This document shows, piece by piece, positions 1 to 6,672 of a stretch of DNA of 14,014 bases (position 1 is the first letter of the stretch; each line of letters begins with the position of its first letter). The stretch comes from an uncultured Bacilli bacterium (GTDB lineage Bacteria; Bacillota_I; Bacilli_A; RF39; UBA660), in contig CALVPA010000085.1 of the NCBI GenBank assembly GCA_944350395.1, positions 1 to 14,014 of the forward strand, written 5' to 3'. The notes beneath the pieces were generated by a model. The model saw only the letters and a program-made list of their open reading frames with translations. It was not told where the DNA came from and did no database searches. The position numbers and the translations under genes are program-made.

Positions 1-1
1 T

Positions 2-70
2 CAAGATAAAAATTATATATCTGATTTTGATAAATTATTAAATGAAGCAAAACAAATAGAAAATAAATAA
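2..70 (+). CDS. C-terminal tail of an unidentified protein (5' end outside window)
   Basis: An open frame enters from the left edge and ends at a TAA at 68-70, giving 22 residues that finish ...LLNEAKQIENK. The tail is charged and helix-prone, which is a normal protein end, but it is too short to identify. It shares a reading frame with the LolA-like remnant further on, yet stop codons at 68-70 and 74-82 separate the two. The residues do not resemble the missing front half of that protein. It could also be a chance open frame, so confidence is moderate. Confidence 0.45.
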   Translation, partial: QDKNYISDFDKLLNEAKQIENK

Positions 71-112
71 ATTTAATAATAATATATAAGATACTATAAA
101 AATTTAAAACTT

Positions 113-886
113 TTGTGTGTTATAGTAGTTACACCAGCACTAAATAAAAGTTTTAAATTCCAAAGTGAATGGCCTGATAACAGTAGTCAAAGCTATCTAT
201 TAAATTCTTTACTAAAGGATATAAAAGATACTGAAAATCCTGTTGTAGACGAAAATGATGAATATTATATAGTAAATGCTAATGTAAATTATCCTAACAA
301 CAGTAGCCTTAAGACAGAAAAAATATATTTTGATAAGGATAATAATTTAAAAGAAGTTCAGGTCTTAAATAAAGATGGAAACGCTATAATAAGGATGAAA
401 TTTACAAATATCGAATATTCAGCTAAATTTTCAGATGATAACTTTAGTCTAGATTCATTAATAACGACTAATGAATGTGATGGAGAAGAATGTGAAGAAA
501 CAAATAGTGAAAGCGAAAGCGAAGAAACTAGTGTTTTAAACGACATCGTATATCCATTATATCTTCCGAGTGATACCCATCTATCTACAAAAGATACAGT
601 TGAAACTGATGACGGAGACAGAGTAATTATGACATATGCAGGTGCAAAACCTTTCATGATAATAGAAGAGCCTGCAAGTGTCAGCAAAGAGATGGAAATA
701 GAATCAGTTTATGGTGATCCACTATTATTAAGTACTGCGGTGGGCGTATTAAGTGACAATTCTCTCGAATGGACGAACAATAACGTGGACTACTATATAA
801 CTAGTTCATATCTTACTCAAGAAGAAATGATGACAATAGCAGAATCGTTAAATACGGCAACAGTTGTCGAAATAACCAATAAATAA
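113..886 (+). pseudogene. LolA-like (YdcC-type) sporulation lipoprotein, N-terminally truncated remnant
   Basis: From about 115 the frame reads VVTPALNKSFKFQSEWP, then a beta-rich stretch ending MKFTNIEYSAKFSDDNFSL, an acidic Glu/Ser linker (about residues 120-140) and a C-terminal domain with KPFMIIEEPA and YGDPLLL. As I remember the family, this is the second part of the LolA-fold lipoproteins of Firmicutes (YdcC/GerS-like), which act outside the membrane and in some species in sporulation or germination. A complete member starts with a lipoprotein signal peptide and roughly 90-100 residues of beta-sheet before this point; none of that is present. The only possible start is a TTG at 113 with no ribosome binding site, and stops lie just upstream at 68-82. 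The rest of the frame is intact and ends in a good terminator, so the loss is recent, or the join is an assembly artefact, or a short cytosolic form is made. Confidence 0.72.
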
Positions 887-918
887 GCAAAATAAGGTAA
901 ATATTTTGCTTTTTTTTT
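886..918 (+). terminator. Rho-independent terminator after the LolA-like remnant
   Basis: A perfect 9-bp stem pairs AGCAAAATA (886-894) with TATTTTGCT (902-910) around a 7-base loop. It runs straight into a T tract (910-918). The stem begins on the last base of the stop codon. Confidence 0.85.
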
Positions 919-925
919 CTATATT

Positions 926-934
926 TGGTATACT
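926..934 (+). promoter_or_regulatory. Extended -10 promoter for the thioredoxin-like membrane protein
   Basis: TGG-TATACT matches an extended -10 (TGn plus TATAAT-like hexamer). A weak -35-like TTGCTT at 907-912 with a 16-base spacer overlaps the preceding terminator's T tract. Transcription would start near 941, giving a leader of about a dozen bases. Confidence 0.5.
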
Positions 935-952
935 TGATTTGGGTGGTTTATT

Positions 953-1477
953 ATGTTAAAAAAAAGAATAAAAGTAGATAAACAAGTCAAAAGCGAAGTA
1001 ATAAGAGATATAAATGAAGATACGGATCAAGTTAAAAAATTTATAATAATTTTAGTATGTGTAGCGCTAATTGCTGGATTATTGTACTTTTTAACTGCTA
1101 AATATTTGATAAAGGACAATTTTCAAGATGAGACAAATACTTCTAGTGATGTAACTATAGCATATGACAACATAAGAGCAGGAAACTTATTCAATAGACC
1201 GTATGATAAATATTACGTATTCGCTTACGATCCAACTAGTACTAAGGCAGGATATTATGCTGCATTACTATATAATTTTGCTAATGGCGATGATAAGATT
1301 TATTTCTTGGATTTATCGTTAGAAATAAATAAAAATTATATAGGAGAAAAGAGCAATCCTAAAGCTAGCGATGCCAGTGAATTATCTCTAACAGATCCTA
1401 CTTTAATTTTAATAGAGGATGGAAAAATTAAGAAATATTATGACGAAGAAAAATCTATTATAGACATATTGGGATAA
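953..1477 (+). CDS. Single-pass membrane protein with a thioredoxin-like extracellular domain, no CxxC
   Basis: The protein has 174 residues. A basic cytoplasmic segment (1-29) precedes one hydrophobic helix at about 30-48, then a Ser/Thr/Asp-rich spacer and an outward-facing domain. That domain contains DKYYVFAYDP (strand-like), a helical AGYYAALLYNFAN, a strand KIYFLDLSL and finally TDPTLILIEDGKIKKYY. The order of strands and the D-P-T-L...DGK ending resemble the second half of a thioredoxin fold, where a cis-proline sits just before the last strands. The CxxC that would make it a redox enzyme is absent, and the only cysteine lies in the membrane helix. The ATG at 953 follows GGGTGG at 941-946, so the start is secure. 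It forms its own transcription unit. Membrane anchoring is seen; the fold is inference and the function is unknown. Confidence 0.8.
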   Translation: MLKKRIKVDKQVKSEVIRDINEDTDQVKKFIIILVCVALIAGLLYFLTAKYLIKDNFQDETNTSSDVTIAYDNIRAGNLFNRPYDKYYVFAYDPTSTKAGYYAALLYNFANGDDKIYFLDLSLEINKNYIGEKSNPKASDASELSLTDPTLILIEDGKIKKYYDEEKSIIDILG

Positions 1478-1497
1478 CACGAAAGTGTTATTTTTTT
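1474..1497 (+). terminator. Rho-independent terminator with GAAA tetraloop
   Basis: ATAACAC (1474-1480) pairs with GTGTTAT (1485-1491) around a GAAA tetraloop, followed by T's to 1497. The stem contains the stop codon of the preceding gene. Confidence 0.88.
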
Positions 1498-1537
1498 GTA
1501 AATAAGACAACGTTTTAAAGATTTTTTTTAAGATGTG

Positions 1538-1546
1538 TGATATATT
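1538..1546 (+). promoter_or_regulatory. Extended -10 promoter for the S41 protease gene
   Basis: TGA-TATATT forms an extended -10 with no good -35. A start near 1553 would leave a leader of about 12 bases beginning at the ribosome binding site, which supports translation from 1565 rather than 1559. Confidence 0.45.
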
Positions 1547-1564
1547 TATTATGAGGTTATGGCT

Positions 1565-2761
1565 ATGAAGAAAAAGAATAGAATATTTAGTTTTTTAGAC
1601 GTATCTATCATAGTAGTAGTTACATCCCTAATAATGTGTTTTTTAGGATGTGTTTTAGTTTATAAACATTTAGGTGGAATAAATTATTCTCTATTAGCAA
1701 GCGATGAAAAGCTTGGAGAATTTATATCGGTATATAACGACTTAGTTGATAATTATTACGACACTTTAGATAAAGATCAACTTATCGACGGTGCTATATC
1801 TGGAATGTATAGTAAAATTGATGATCCTTATACATCATATTTAGATACAGATAGCACAAATTCACTTAATGAAACTCTAGCTGGAGAGTATGAAGGAATA
1901 GGTATTACTATTTATAAAAATGATGATGGGAATACACTAATAGACGAAGTGTTTGAGGGCTCTCCCGCTGAAAGATCTGGTTTGCTTGCAGGAGATATTC
2001 TATTAAGTGTAAATGGACAAGAAGTAACAAATATGGAAGCAGAAAACGTTACCAACTTAATTAAAACAGGAAGCGACCAAAAAGTATCTCTAACAGTGAA
2101 CAGAGGTGGAACTACTTTATCGTTTGATACACAAATCGAAAAGTTATATGTACCCGCTGTTAAATCACAAATACTACAAAAAAATGGTCATAATGTAGGA
2201 TATATTAGACTTACTGTTTTTAATGATACTGCAGATATACAGTTTACAAATGCTTTAAACAAACTAGAAAATAATGGTATTGAATCTCTCATAATAGATT
2301 TAAGAGATAACACGGGTGGATATCTAGAAGTTGCTAAGAATATTGCAGAAATTTTTATAGAAAAAGGTAAAACGATATATTCGTTACAAAATAAAGATGA
2401 AACAGTCAATTACTTAGATGAGACGAGCGAAAAACGCGACTATAATATAATAGTTGTAATAAACAAAGCTAGTGCTAGTGCTTCAGAGATACTTGCATCT
2501 GCATTAAAGTATTCGGCAAATGCAAGACTTCTAGGCATAACTAGTTATGGCAAAGGTAAAGTTCAAGAAAAGGTAGACTTGTCCGACGGAACAATTGTAA
2601 AGTATACGAGTGCAAAGTGGCTTACTCCTAACGGTGACTGTATCGATGGAATTGGATTGACACCCGATATACCAGTAGAATTTAATGCAGACACCTATAA
2701 CAAAGATGATATAAGTACCGATTTACAAGTAATGGACGCTTTAAATAACCTTGTCGACTAA
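1565..2761 (+). CDS. S41 family carboxy-terminal processing protease (CtpA/CtpB-like) with PDZ domain
   Basis: This is a membrane-anchored serine protease of 398 residues. An N-terminal signal-anchor helix (about 12-33) is followed by a helical region containing DDPYTSYLD (87-94), a PDZ domain (about 105-190, GIGITI, AGDILLSVNG) and the S41 protease domain. The catalytic set is readable: Ser305 in SASASE, Lys330 in YGKGK and Gln334. The Ser-Lys and Lys-Gln spacings of 25 and 4 equal those of Bacillus subtilis CtpB (S309/K334/Q338). The family trims C-terminal ends of secreted or membrane proteins; CtpB cuts SpoIVFA during spore formation. The ATG at 1565 is preferred because GAGG at 1553-1556 lies 8 bases before it and only 2 bases before an in-frame ATG at 1559. 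It sits directly upstream of spo0A, so a sporulation role is plausible but not shown. Confidence 0.92.
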   Translation: MKKKNRIFSFLDVSIIVVVTSLIMCFLGCVLVYKHLGGINYSLLASDEKLGEFISVYNDLVDNYYDTLDKDQLIDGAISGMYSKIDDPYTSYLDTDSTNSLNETLAGEYEGIGITIYKNDDGNTLIDEVFEGSPAERSGLLAGDILLSVNGQEVTNMEAENVTNLIKTGSDQKVSLTVNRGGTTLSFDTQIEKLYVPAVKSQILQKNGHNVGYIRLTVFNDTADIQFTNALNKLENNGIESLIIDLRDNTGGYLEVAKNIAEIFIEKGKTIYSLQNKDETVNYLDETSEKRDYNIIVVINKASASASEILASALKYSANARLLGITSYGKGKVQEKVDLSDGTIVKYTSAKWLTPNGDCIDGIGLTPDIPVEFNADTYNKDDISTDLQVMDALNNLVD

Positions 2762-2776
2762 ATTCGACAAGGTTTT
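2747..2776 (+). terminator. Long hairpin terminator overlapping the end of the protease gene
   Basis: A perfect 11-bp stem pairs AACCTTGTCGA (2747-2757) with TCGACAAGGTT (2764-2774) around a 6-base loop. The stem includes the last codons, and the stop codon is in the loop. The T tract is short (TTTT, then ACGTTT), so termination may be incomplete and allow read-through into spo0A. Confidence 0.7.
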
Positions 2777-2824
2777 ACGTTTATTGACATGCATTTACAA
2801 AACATTTTCTAGTATTTTGTCAAA
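2763..2824 (+). promoter_or_regulatory. Candidate Spo0A boxes upstream of spo0A
   Basis: The known Spo0A binding core is TGTCGAA. Its exact reverse complement TTCGACA lies at 2763-2769 inside the terminator stem, and TGTCGAC (6 of 7) lies on the other arm at 2752-2758. TGTCAAA (6 of 7) occurs at 2818-2824, and TTGACA at 2784-2789 is the reverse of TGTCAA. A cluster just before the spo0A gene would fit autoregulation, as known in Bacillus. One exact hit in 14 kb is expected by chance; the clustering is what suggests function. Confidence 0.35.
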
Positions 2825-2832
2825 TATCATTA

Positions 2833-2838
2833 TATAAT
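2833..2838 (+). promoter_or_regulatory. -10 element of the spo0A promoter
   Basis: A consensus TATAAT stands 29 bases before the spo0A start. No sigma-A -35 is found at the right distance (2810-2815 reads TAGTAT), so an activator or another sigma factor may be needed. Transcription would begin near 2845, which rules out the in-frame ATG at 2841 as the start. Confidence 0.55.
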
Positions 2839-2867
2839 TAATGTGCGTGGTAATAAAGGAGATGCTT

Positions 2868-3626
2868 ATGAATAATAAAATACGCACATTGCTTATCGAT
2901 GATGATGAAAAAATTGTCAGTGAAGTAAAGAAGTATTTTAGTAGTTCTACAGTAGTCGATGTAAAATATTTTGGAAAGGACGGTAACGAAGGTTTAAAAT
3001 TAGCACTTGAGAATAAAGATTCGATCGATTTAATAATTATGGATACGCTTTTAGCTAATAAGGACGGCTTTACAGTATTATCTGAATTAAAAAAATTGAA
3101 CAGTAACTTTAAAATAATTTTAACCTGCAGTGTTAAAAACAGTTTAATTTTCAACAATGTAGATTCATTAAATATAGATTATATAATATTAAAACCTTAT
3201 AATTTAAATGACTTAAATGACGTTATCGAGGGACTTTTCCACAGCGTTAAAAATGAACCAATCAATAATAATTTGGAGACTCGTATTACCAAAATGTTAC
3301 ATGCTTTAGGAATACCATCACATATCAAAGGTTATCAATATATAAGAGAGAGTATAATGTTAATATACAATAATCCATATATTATAGGAGGAATTACAAA
3401 GGAATTATATCCTCAAGTCGCTTCAAGATATAAGACTACTTCTTCGAGAGTAGAAAGAGCAATTAGACATGCTATTGAAGTTAGTTGGAATAGAGGTGAT
3501 TATGAATATATGGAAGAGTTATTTGGACACAGTGTAGATTACGATAGAGCAAAACCTACGAATAGTGAATTTATTGCAACTGTTGCCGATAAACTCAGAT
3601 TAGATCTCAAAAATTTTGCTAGATAA
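2868..3626 (+). CDS. spo0A: Sporulation transcription factor Spo0A
   Basis: Spo0A is the response regulator that, once phosphorylated by the sporulation phosphorelay or by orphan kinases, switches on spore formation. The 252-residue protein has a receiver domain (about 5-118) with acidic residues D11-D13, phospho-acceptor D59 (IIMD), T86 and K109 (ILKP). An Asn-rich linker leads to the DNA-binding domain (about 138-252). That domain carries the family's signature almost letter for letter: GIPSHIKGYQYIRE, the recognition helix SSRVERAIRHAIEVSW and the tail KPTNSEFIATVADKLRL. The ATG at 2868 is chosen because AAAGGAG (2855-2861) lies 6 bases before it; in-frame ATGs at 2841 and 2862 are unsuitable. 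Oddly, the usual Pro after the phospho-Asp is missing (DTLLANKDG). The upstream neighbour is an S41/PDZ protease rather than the spoIVB gene expected in Bacillus and Clostridium. Confidence 0.95.
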   Translation: MNNKIRTLLIDDDEKIVSEVKKYFSSSTVVDVKYFGKDGNEGLKLALENKDSIDLIIMDTLLANKDGFTVLSELKKLNSNFKIILTCSVKNSLIFNNVDSLNIDYIILKPYNLNDLNDVIEGLFHSVKNEPINNNLETRITKMLHALGIPSHIKGYQYIRESIMLIYNNPYIIGGITKELYPQVASRYKTTSSRVERAIRHAIEVSWNRGDYEYMEELFGHSVDYDRAKPTNSEFIATVADKLRLDLKNFAR

Positions 3627-3636
3627 TAGACAAAAT

Positions 3637-3663
3637 AAAAAAGTTTCGTTTGAAACTTTTTTT
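3637..3663. terminator. Bidirectional terminator between spo0A and the convergent surface-protein operon
   Basis: AAAAAAGTTTC (3637-3647) pairs with GAAACTTTTTT (3652-3662) around a GTTT loop. The A-run and T-run on either side provide a U tract in both directions. The right arm touches the stop codon of the minus-strand gene (3662-3664). Confidence 0.85.
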
Positions 3664-4942
3664 ATTCTAATTTTGTAAGTCCTGTTCTAGTCCATCCGAC
3701 TAATGATGTAGAATAGCTCCATGTAGTCTTACAATACTTTGATAACTTAGGAGCTTCATATGATGTAACGGAAACTGTTTTTGTACAAGTTTTTGTCAAC
3801 CCATTATATGTATAACTGTTGTCTGCACATCTATAACTTACCGGCGTTGTAGTAGTTTTTTTAGTAGCCGCTACTGTACGGACACAACTCGTTCCACTTA
3901 GAGTTCCACTTGAACAAACGTAAGATACAGTTGTCTTATTAAATTTATAGCCTTTTCCACTGACATATCCAAGATATGTATATGTAGTAGTGGCTGTATT
4001 TTTAGCTGAAGAAGTACTAGATAAATAGACTACCGTTGTTTTTGTTGTTTTAGTTGCGTTAGTCTTAATAATACAACTTGTTCCGCTTAAAGTTCCACTC
4101 GAGCAAACATATGTCGTTTTAGTTTCTCCACCAGTTTTAATAACTTGACCAGTATAGGTTTGGTTTCTCGTAATTTTGCATCTGTTATCGCTGGTAAGTG
4201 AACCAGATGAACAGAAATATTCTGTTTCACATTTTTCATATTGATATAAAGTTCTCTTTTCACTAGTAGAATTATTAGAATTTGTATTATTAGAACTAGA
4301 ATTATTTGATGAAGAATTATTATTACTGCTTGAATTTGAATTATTATTAGAAATTGTTGAACCTGCACCATTGTTACTAGGTTTGCTCGACGTACTTGTA
4401 GAATTAGTAGTTTCTTCACTTGTACTATCAGTACTTTCTTCAATGGTATCCATTGTACATATTCCATTTATAGAATTTTCATTGCCAATGCAAATACTTC
4501 CATCTGTACATTCGTCGAAGCAACCGATATAAATAATTCTATATTCTGAATTTTCACCACAAGTTAAAGAAATCTTAAGAGCGTAGTTGTTTTCTAATCT
4601 TGTAATTTCTGAATAACTGGCATTAGAATCGCAAACATTTCCAGCATCGTCTTTTATTTCTTCCATTAAATCTCTATTTATCAAATATTTTAATTTAATA
4701 GTTTTAGAAGAATTTAATTCAATAGGCAAATATTCTTTTGTCAAATATTTCAAAGTAGCTTCTTGCATCATATCTAATTGTTCTTTTAAATCTACTTGTA
4801 AGTTAGTTTCTTTTTCATCATCTCTTGAACATCTTGTAATAAGTGTCACTATTCCAAATATTACTAATAATATTGCTATTAAAATCAAAAGACGTTTTAA
4901 AATGTTTTTCCAATCAATACTTTTTTCATTTGATTCGTACAT
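3662..4942 (-). CDS. Membrane-anchored surface protein with Ser/Asn-rich stalk and repeated Cys-bounded motifs
   Basis: I do not recognise a named family. The 426-residue protein has a short cytoplasmic head, one transmembrane helix (about 18-36) and an alpha/beta region (about 50-165). That region begins QLDMMQEATLKYLTKEYLP and faintly resembles pilin-like modules. A Ser/Asn/Thr low-complexity stalk follows (169-228), then a Cys/Thr-rich tail (235-426). The tail holds Cys-bounded repeats: C244-C255, C280-C290, C343-C353 and a looser C372-C386. Two of them read YVCSSGTLSGTSC exactly. The paired cysteines suggest small disulfide loops outside the cell, as in adhesins. The ATG at 4942 follows a strong AAAGGGGTG, which overlaps the stop codon of the gene upstream, 13 bases away, so the two are co-transcribed and probably translationally coupled. 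It has no cell-wall sorting motif; anchoring is by the N-terminus. Confidence 0.85.
   Translation of the reverse strand: MYESNEKSIDWKNILKRLLILIAILLVIFGIVTLITRCSRDDEKETNLQVDLKEQLDMMQEATLKYLTKEYLPIELNSSKTIKLKYLINRDLMEEIKDDAGNVCDSNASYSEITRLENNYALKISLTCGENSEYRIIYIGCFDECTDGSICIGNENSINGICTMDTIEESTDSTSEETTNSTSTSSKPSNNGAGSTISNNNSNSSSNNNSSSNNSSSNNTNSNNSTSEKRTLYQYEKCETEYFCSSGSLTSDNRCKITRNQTYTGQVIKTGGETKTTYVCSSGTLSGTSCIIKTNATKTTKTTVVYLSSTSSAKNTATTTYTYLGYVSGKGYKFNKTTVSYVCSSGTLSGTSCVRTVAATKKTTTTPVSYRCADNSYTYNGLTKTCTKTVSVTSYEAPKLSKYCKTTWSYSTSLVGWTRTGLTKLE
3884..4111 (-). repeat. Two 39-base repeat units coding for an identical 13-residue motif
   Basis: The copies lie at 3884-3922 and 4073-4111, 189 bases (63 codons) apart. 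Both encode YVCSSGTLSGTSC, but six of the 13 codons differ by a synonymous base. A more diverged third copy, YFCSSGSLTSDNRC, is coded at 4176-4217. Confidence 0.85.
4259..4438 (-). repeat. Low-complexity Ser/Asn/Thr-coding tract
   Basis: Sixty codons (residues 169-228 of the surface protein) are almost all Ser, Asn, Thr or Glu, written mainly with AGT/TCA and AAT codons. This is a typical flexible extracellular stalk and a likely site of length variation by slippage. Confidence 0.8.
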
Positions 4943-4955
4943 TTATATCACCCCT

Positions 4956-6557
4956 TTATTCATTATAATTTAAATTCTTTGCTGTATATCCCATATCTTT
5001 TATTGCTTCTTTTGCTACTTCTTCTAAAATATTATAATCATTTATATCTTTTAAATAATAAGTATCAGTTCCATTGCTATATGAATAATCATCCCCAAGT
5101 GTGCCGAATATTGCATTTGCATTTATTGCAAGTCTCGACCAAATAAGTCTTAATGTTGGATCTGAAGTAGTCGTACTAGTTAAGTTTAATCCTCCAACGG
5201 TTTCTTCATCTATCAAAAGTCTTACTTCATCTTCTATAGCACTATTAGCATATTCCGTAATATCGAATGGATTTTCTATGGCACCGTTTAAATAGTTCTC
5301 CATATTGCTAATAGCAGTGATGTCAGTATTATCTTCTAACAATAAATCAGCTATTTGTACTTTGTTGCTTTCTTCTTTTGTTCCAGTAATAATGCTGTTA
5401 ACAGCAGGAATCGTTGCTCTATTTAATACATCTATTAACATATCGTCAGCTGTATCTATGCTTATATCCGATTCTATACCGTTCAATACTTTAATAAGTT
5501 CTACTATATCTTCTTTTGAATATTCGCAACCAAGCGTTTTCCAATTTTCATATATTTGAATAGAAAGCTCATCTATCTTTTCTGCACTAACTACTGTATC
5601 ATCGTTTGTTAAGTCACTATTATGATTTTGATCTGTATCATCTTGATAACTGATATCATTATTAGAATTTGTATTATTCTTAGAGTATCTGCCTAGCAAA
5701 AATGCTGAACCTAGTCCTATAGTAATTGCAAGTCCAATCAATATTATTTTCTTTTTACTATGGATTGGTCTATCAGTTTTTCCGCTTTCAGAAGTTCTTT
5801 TAAGAATATAATTTGGTTTTATATTGGCTAATTTAGTAGATTTAGAATTAGTTTCATTTTTGTCAAAATCTTTAGATTTGGAATAAGTAGTACAATTTTC
5901 CAATAAATTAAAATCTTCTGTTAAAAAATCTTTGATTTCATTCAAAATAAATTTATAGTCTTTTTTACCACTTTCCATCAACAATACACAATTTTGCATC
6001 TTATTGTTAGCAGAATCTATTGCAGATTTCAATTCACTTGTTACATTTTCTTTACCAATTTTTTGAATTATTTTTGTTTTAATTTCTAAATGTAATTCTT
6101 GTATGGCATTAATTATTTTTGATTTTTTAACACTAAAATCGCTATTATAATCTATACCGCTTAATATATTTTTAACGGTACTGCTTGATAACTCTTTTGC
6201 AGCATTTTTAAGTGAATCTAATATGAAGTTTAAATGTCTTGCCTCTAAAGCTAATTTACTCTTTTCTGCAATAATGTAAACTAATCTATAAAATTCGTTG
6301 TCGCTAATATCTGTTGTCAATATTGCATCTTGTATAAATTCATTTATCATCTGTTCATCTTCGCTACTAAGGTTTTCTTTAATTTTCTCGTTTCCATTAA
6401 AAGCTTTTAAAATAATTCTTATAATTATATTTTTACTCTTTACTTTATCCTTTTCGCTAGAATTCTCATCTAAAAAAGTTTCTACATATTTTTGATATTT
6501 TTTGTCGTCATCCAATAATAAAATTTCTGATAATTCGTATAAGATATGTTTTTCCAT
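4956..6557 (-). CDS. Large single-pass membrane protein of unknown function, first gene of the surface operon
   Basis: I do not recognise this 533-residue protein. Residues 1-225 are predicted almost wholly helical and charged, and lack a signal peptide, so they should be cytoplasmic. A basic linker (about 226-270) with KPNYILKRTSE and HSKKK leads to one hydrophobic helix at 271-289. Outside follow an Asn/Asp-rich spacer (292-325) and a helical, acidic domain to the end. The layout (internal domain, mid-protein helix, external domain) recalls transmembrane signalling or scaffold proteins, but no enzymatic motif is visible. The ATG at 6557 follows AAGGGGGAT at 6562-6570. The gene leads an operon with the Cys-repeat surface protein, so the two may form one envelope complex; that is inference from spacing alone. 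Confidence 0.85.
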   Translation of the reverse strand: MEKHILYELSEILLLDDDKKYQKYVETFLDENSSEKDKVKSKNIIIRIILKAFNGNEKIKENLSSEDEQMINEFIQDAILTTDISDNEFYRLVYIIAEKSKLALEARHLNFILDSLKNAAKELSSSTVKNILSGIDYNSDFSVKKSKIINAIQELHLEIKTKIIQKIGKENVTSELKSAIDSANNKMQNCVLLMESGKKDYKFILNEIKDFLTEDFNLLENCTTYSKSKDFDKNETNSKSTKLANIKPNYILKRTSESGKTDRPIHSKKKIILIGLAITIGLGSAFLLGRYSKNNTNSNNDISYQDDTDQNHNSDLTNDDTVVSAEKIDELSIQIYENWKTLGCEYSKEDIVELIKVLNGIESDISIDTADDMLIDVLNRATIPAVNSIITGTKEESNKVQIADLLLEDNTDITAISNMENYLNGAIENPFDITEYANSAIEDEVRLLIDEETVGGLNLTSTTTSDPTLRLIWSRLAINANAIFGTLGDDYSYSNGTDTYYLKDINDYNILEEVAKEAIKDMGYTAKNLNYNE

Positions 6558-6586
6558 AAAAATCCCCCTTTTTTATTGGTGCTTAT

Positions 6587-6614
6587 ATTATACATATTTT
6601 TTATAAAAAGTCAA
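6587..6614 (-). promoter_or_regulatory. Promoter of the minus-strand surface-protein operon
   Basis: On the minus strand TTGACT (6609-6614) and TATAAT (6587-6592) are separated by 16 bases, close to the sigma-A consensus. The leader would be about 23 bases. It is the best-matched complete promoter on the left side of the window, suggesting good basal expression. Confidence 0.75.
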
Positions 6615-6640
6615 ATTTCTGCTTATTTTTAGTTTCAATA

Positions 6641-6649
6641 TGATATACT
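6641..6649 (+). promoter_or_regulatory. Extended -10 promoter for polA-mutM
   Basis: TGA-TATACT is an extended -10 with no clear -35. Transcription would start near 6656, leaving a 17-base leader. The divergent surface operon promoter lies 27 bases to the left. Confidence 0.55.
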
Positions 6650-6672
6650 AATTGTAATGTTGGTGATATGAA

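Noticed and set aside
865..871. Exact Spo0A box TGTCGAA
   Set aside because: It lies inside coding sequence (Val-Glu codons). About one or two such 7-mers are expected by chance in a window of this size, and it does not cluster with others.
2784..2789. Perfect TTGACA taken as a -35 for spo0A
   Set aside because: No -10 lies 16-18 bases downstream, and the TATAAT at 2833 is far too distant. It may instead be part of a regulator site.
4087..4467. 126-codon open frame on the minus strand inside the surface-protein gene
   Set aside because: It is a frame shadow of the low-complexity Ser/Asn tract. It reads as repetitive Ile/Leu/Gln, has no ribosome binding site and is wholly contained in the real gene.
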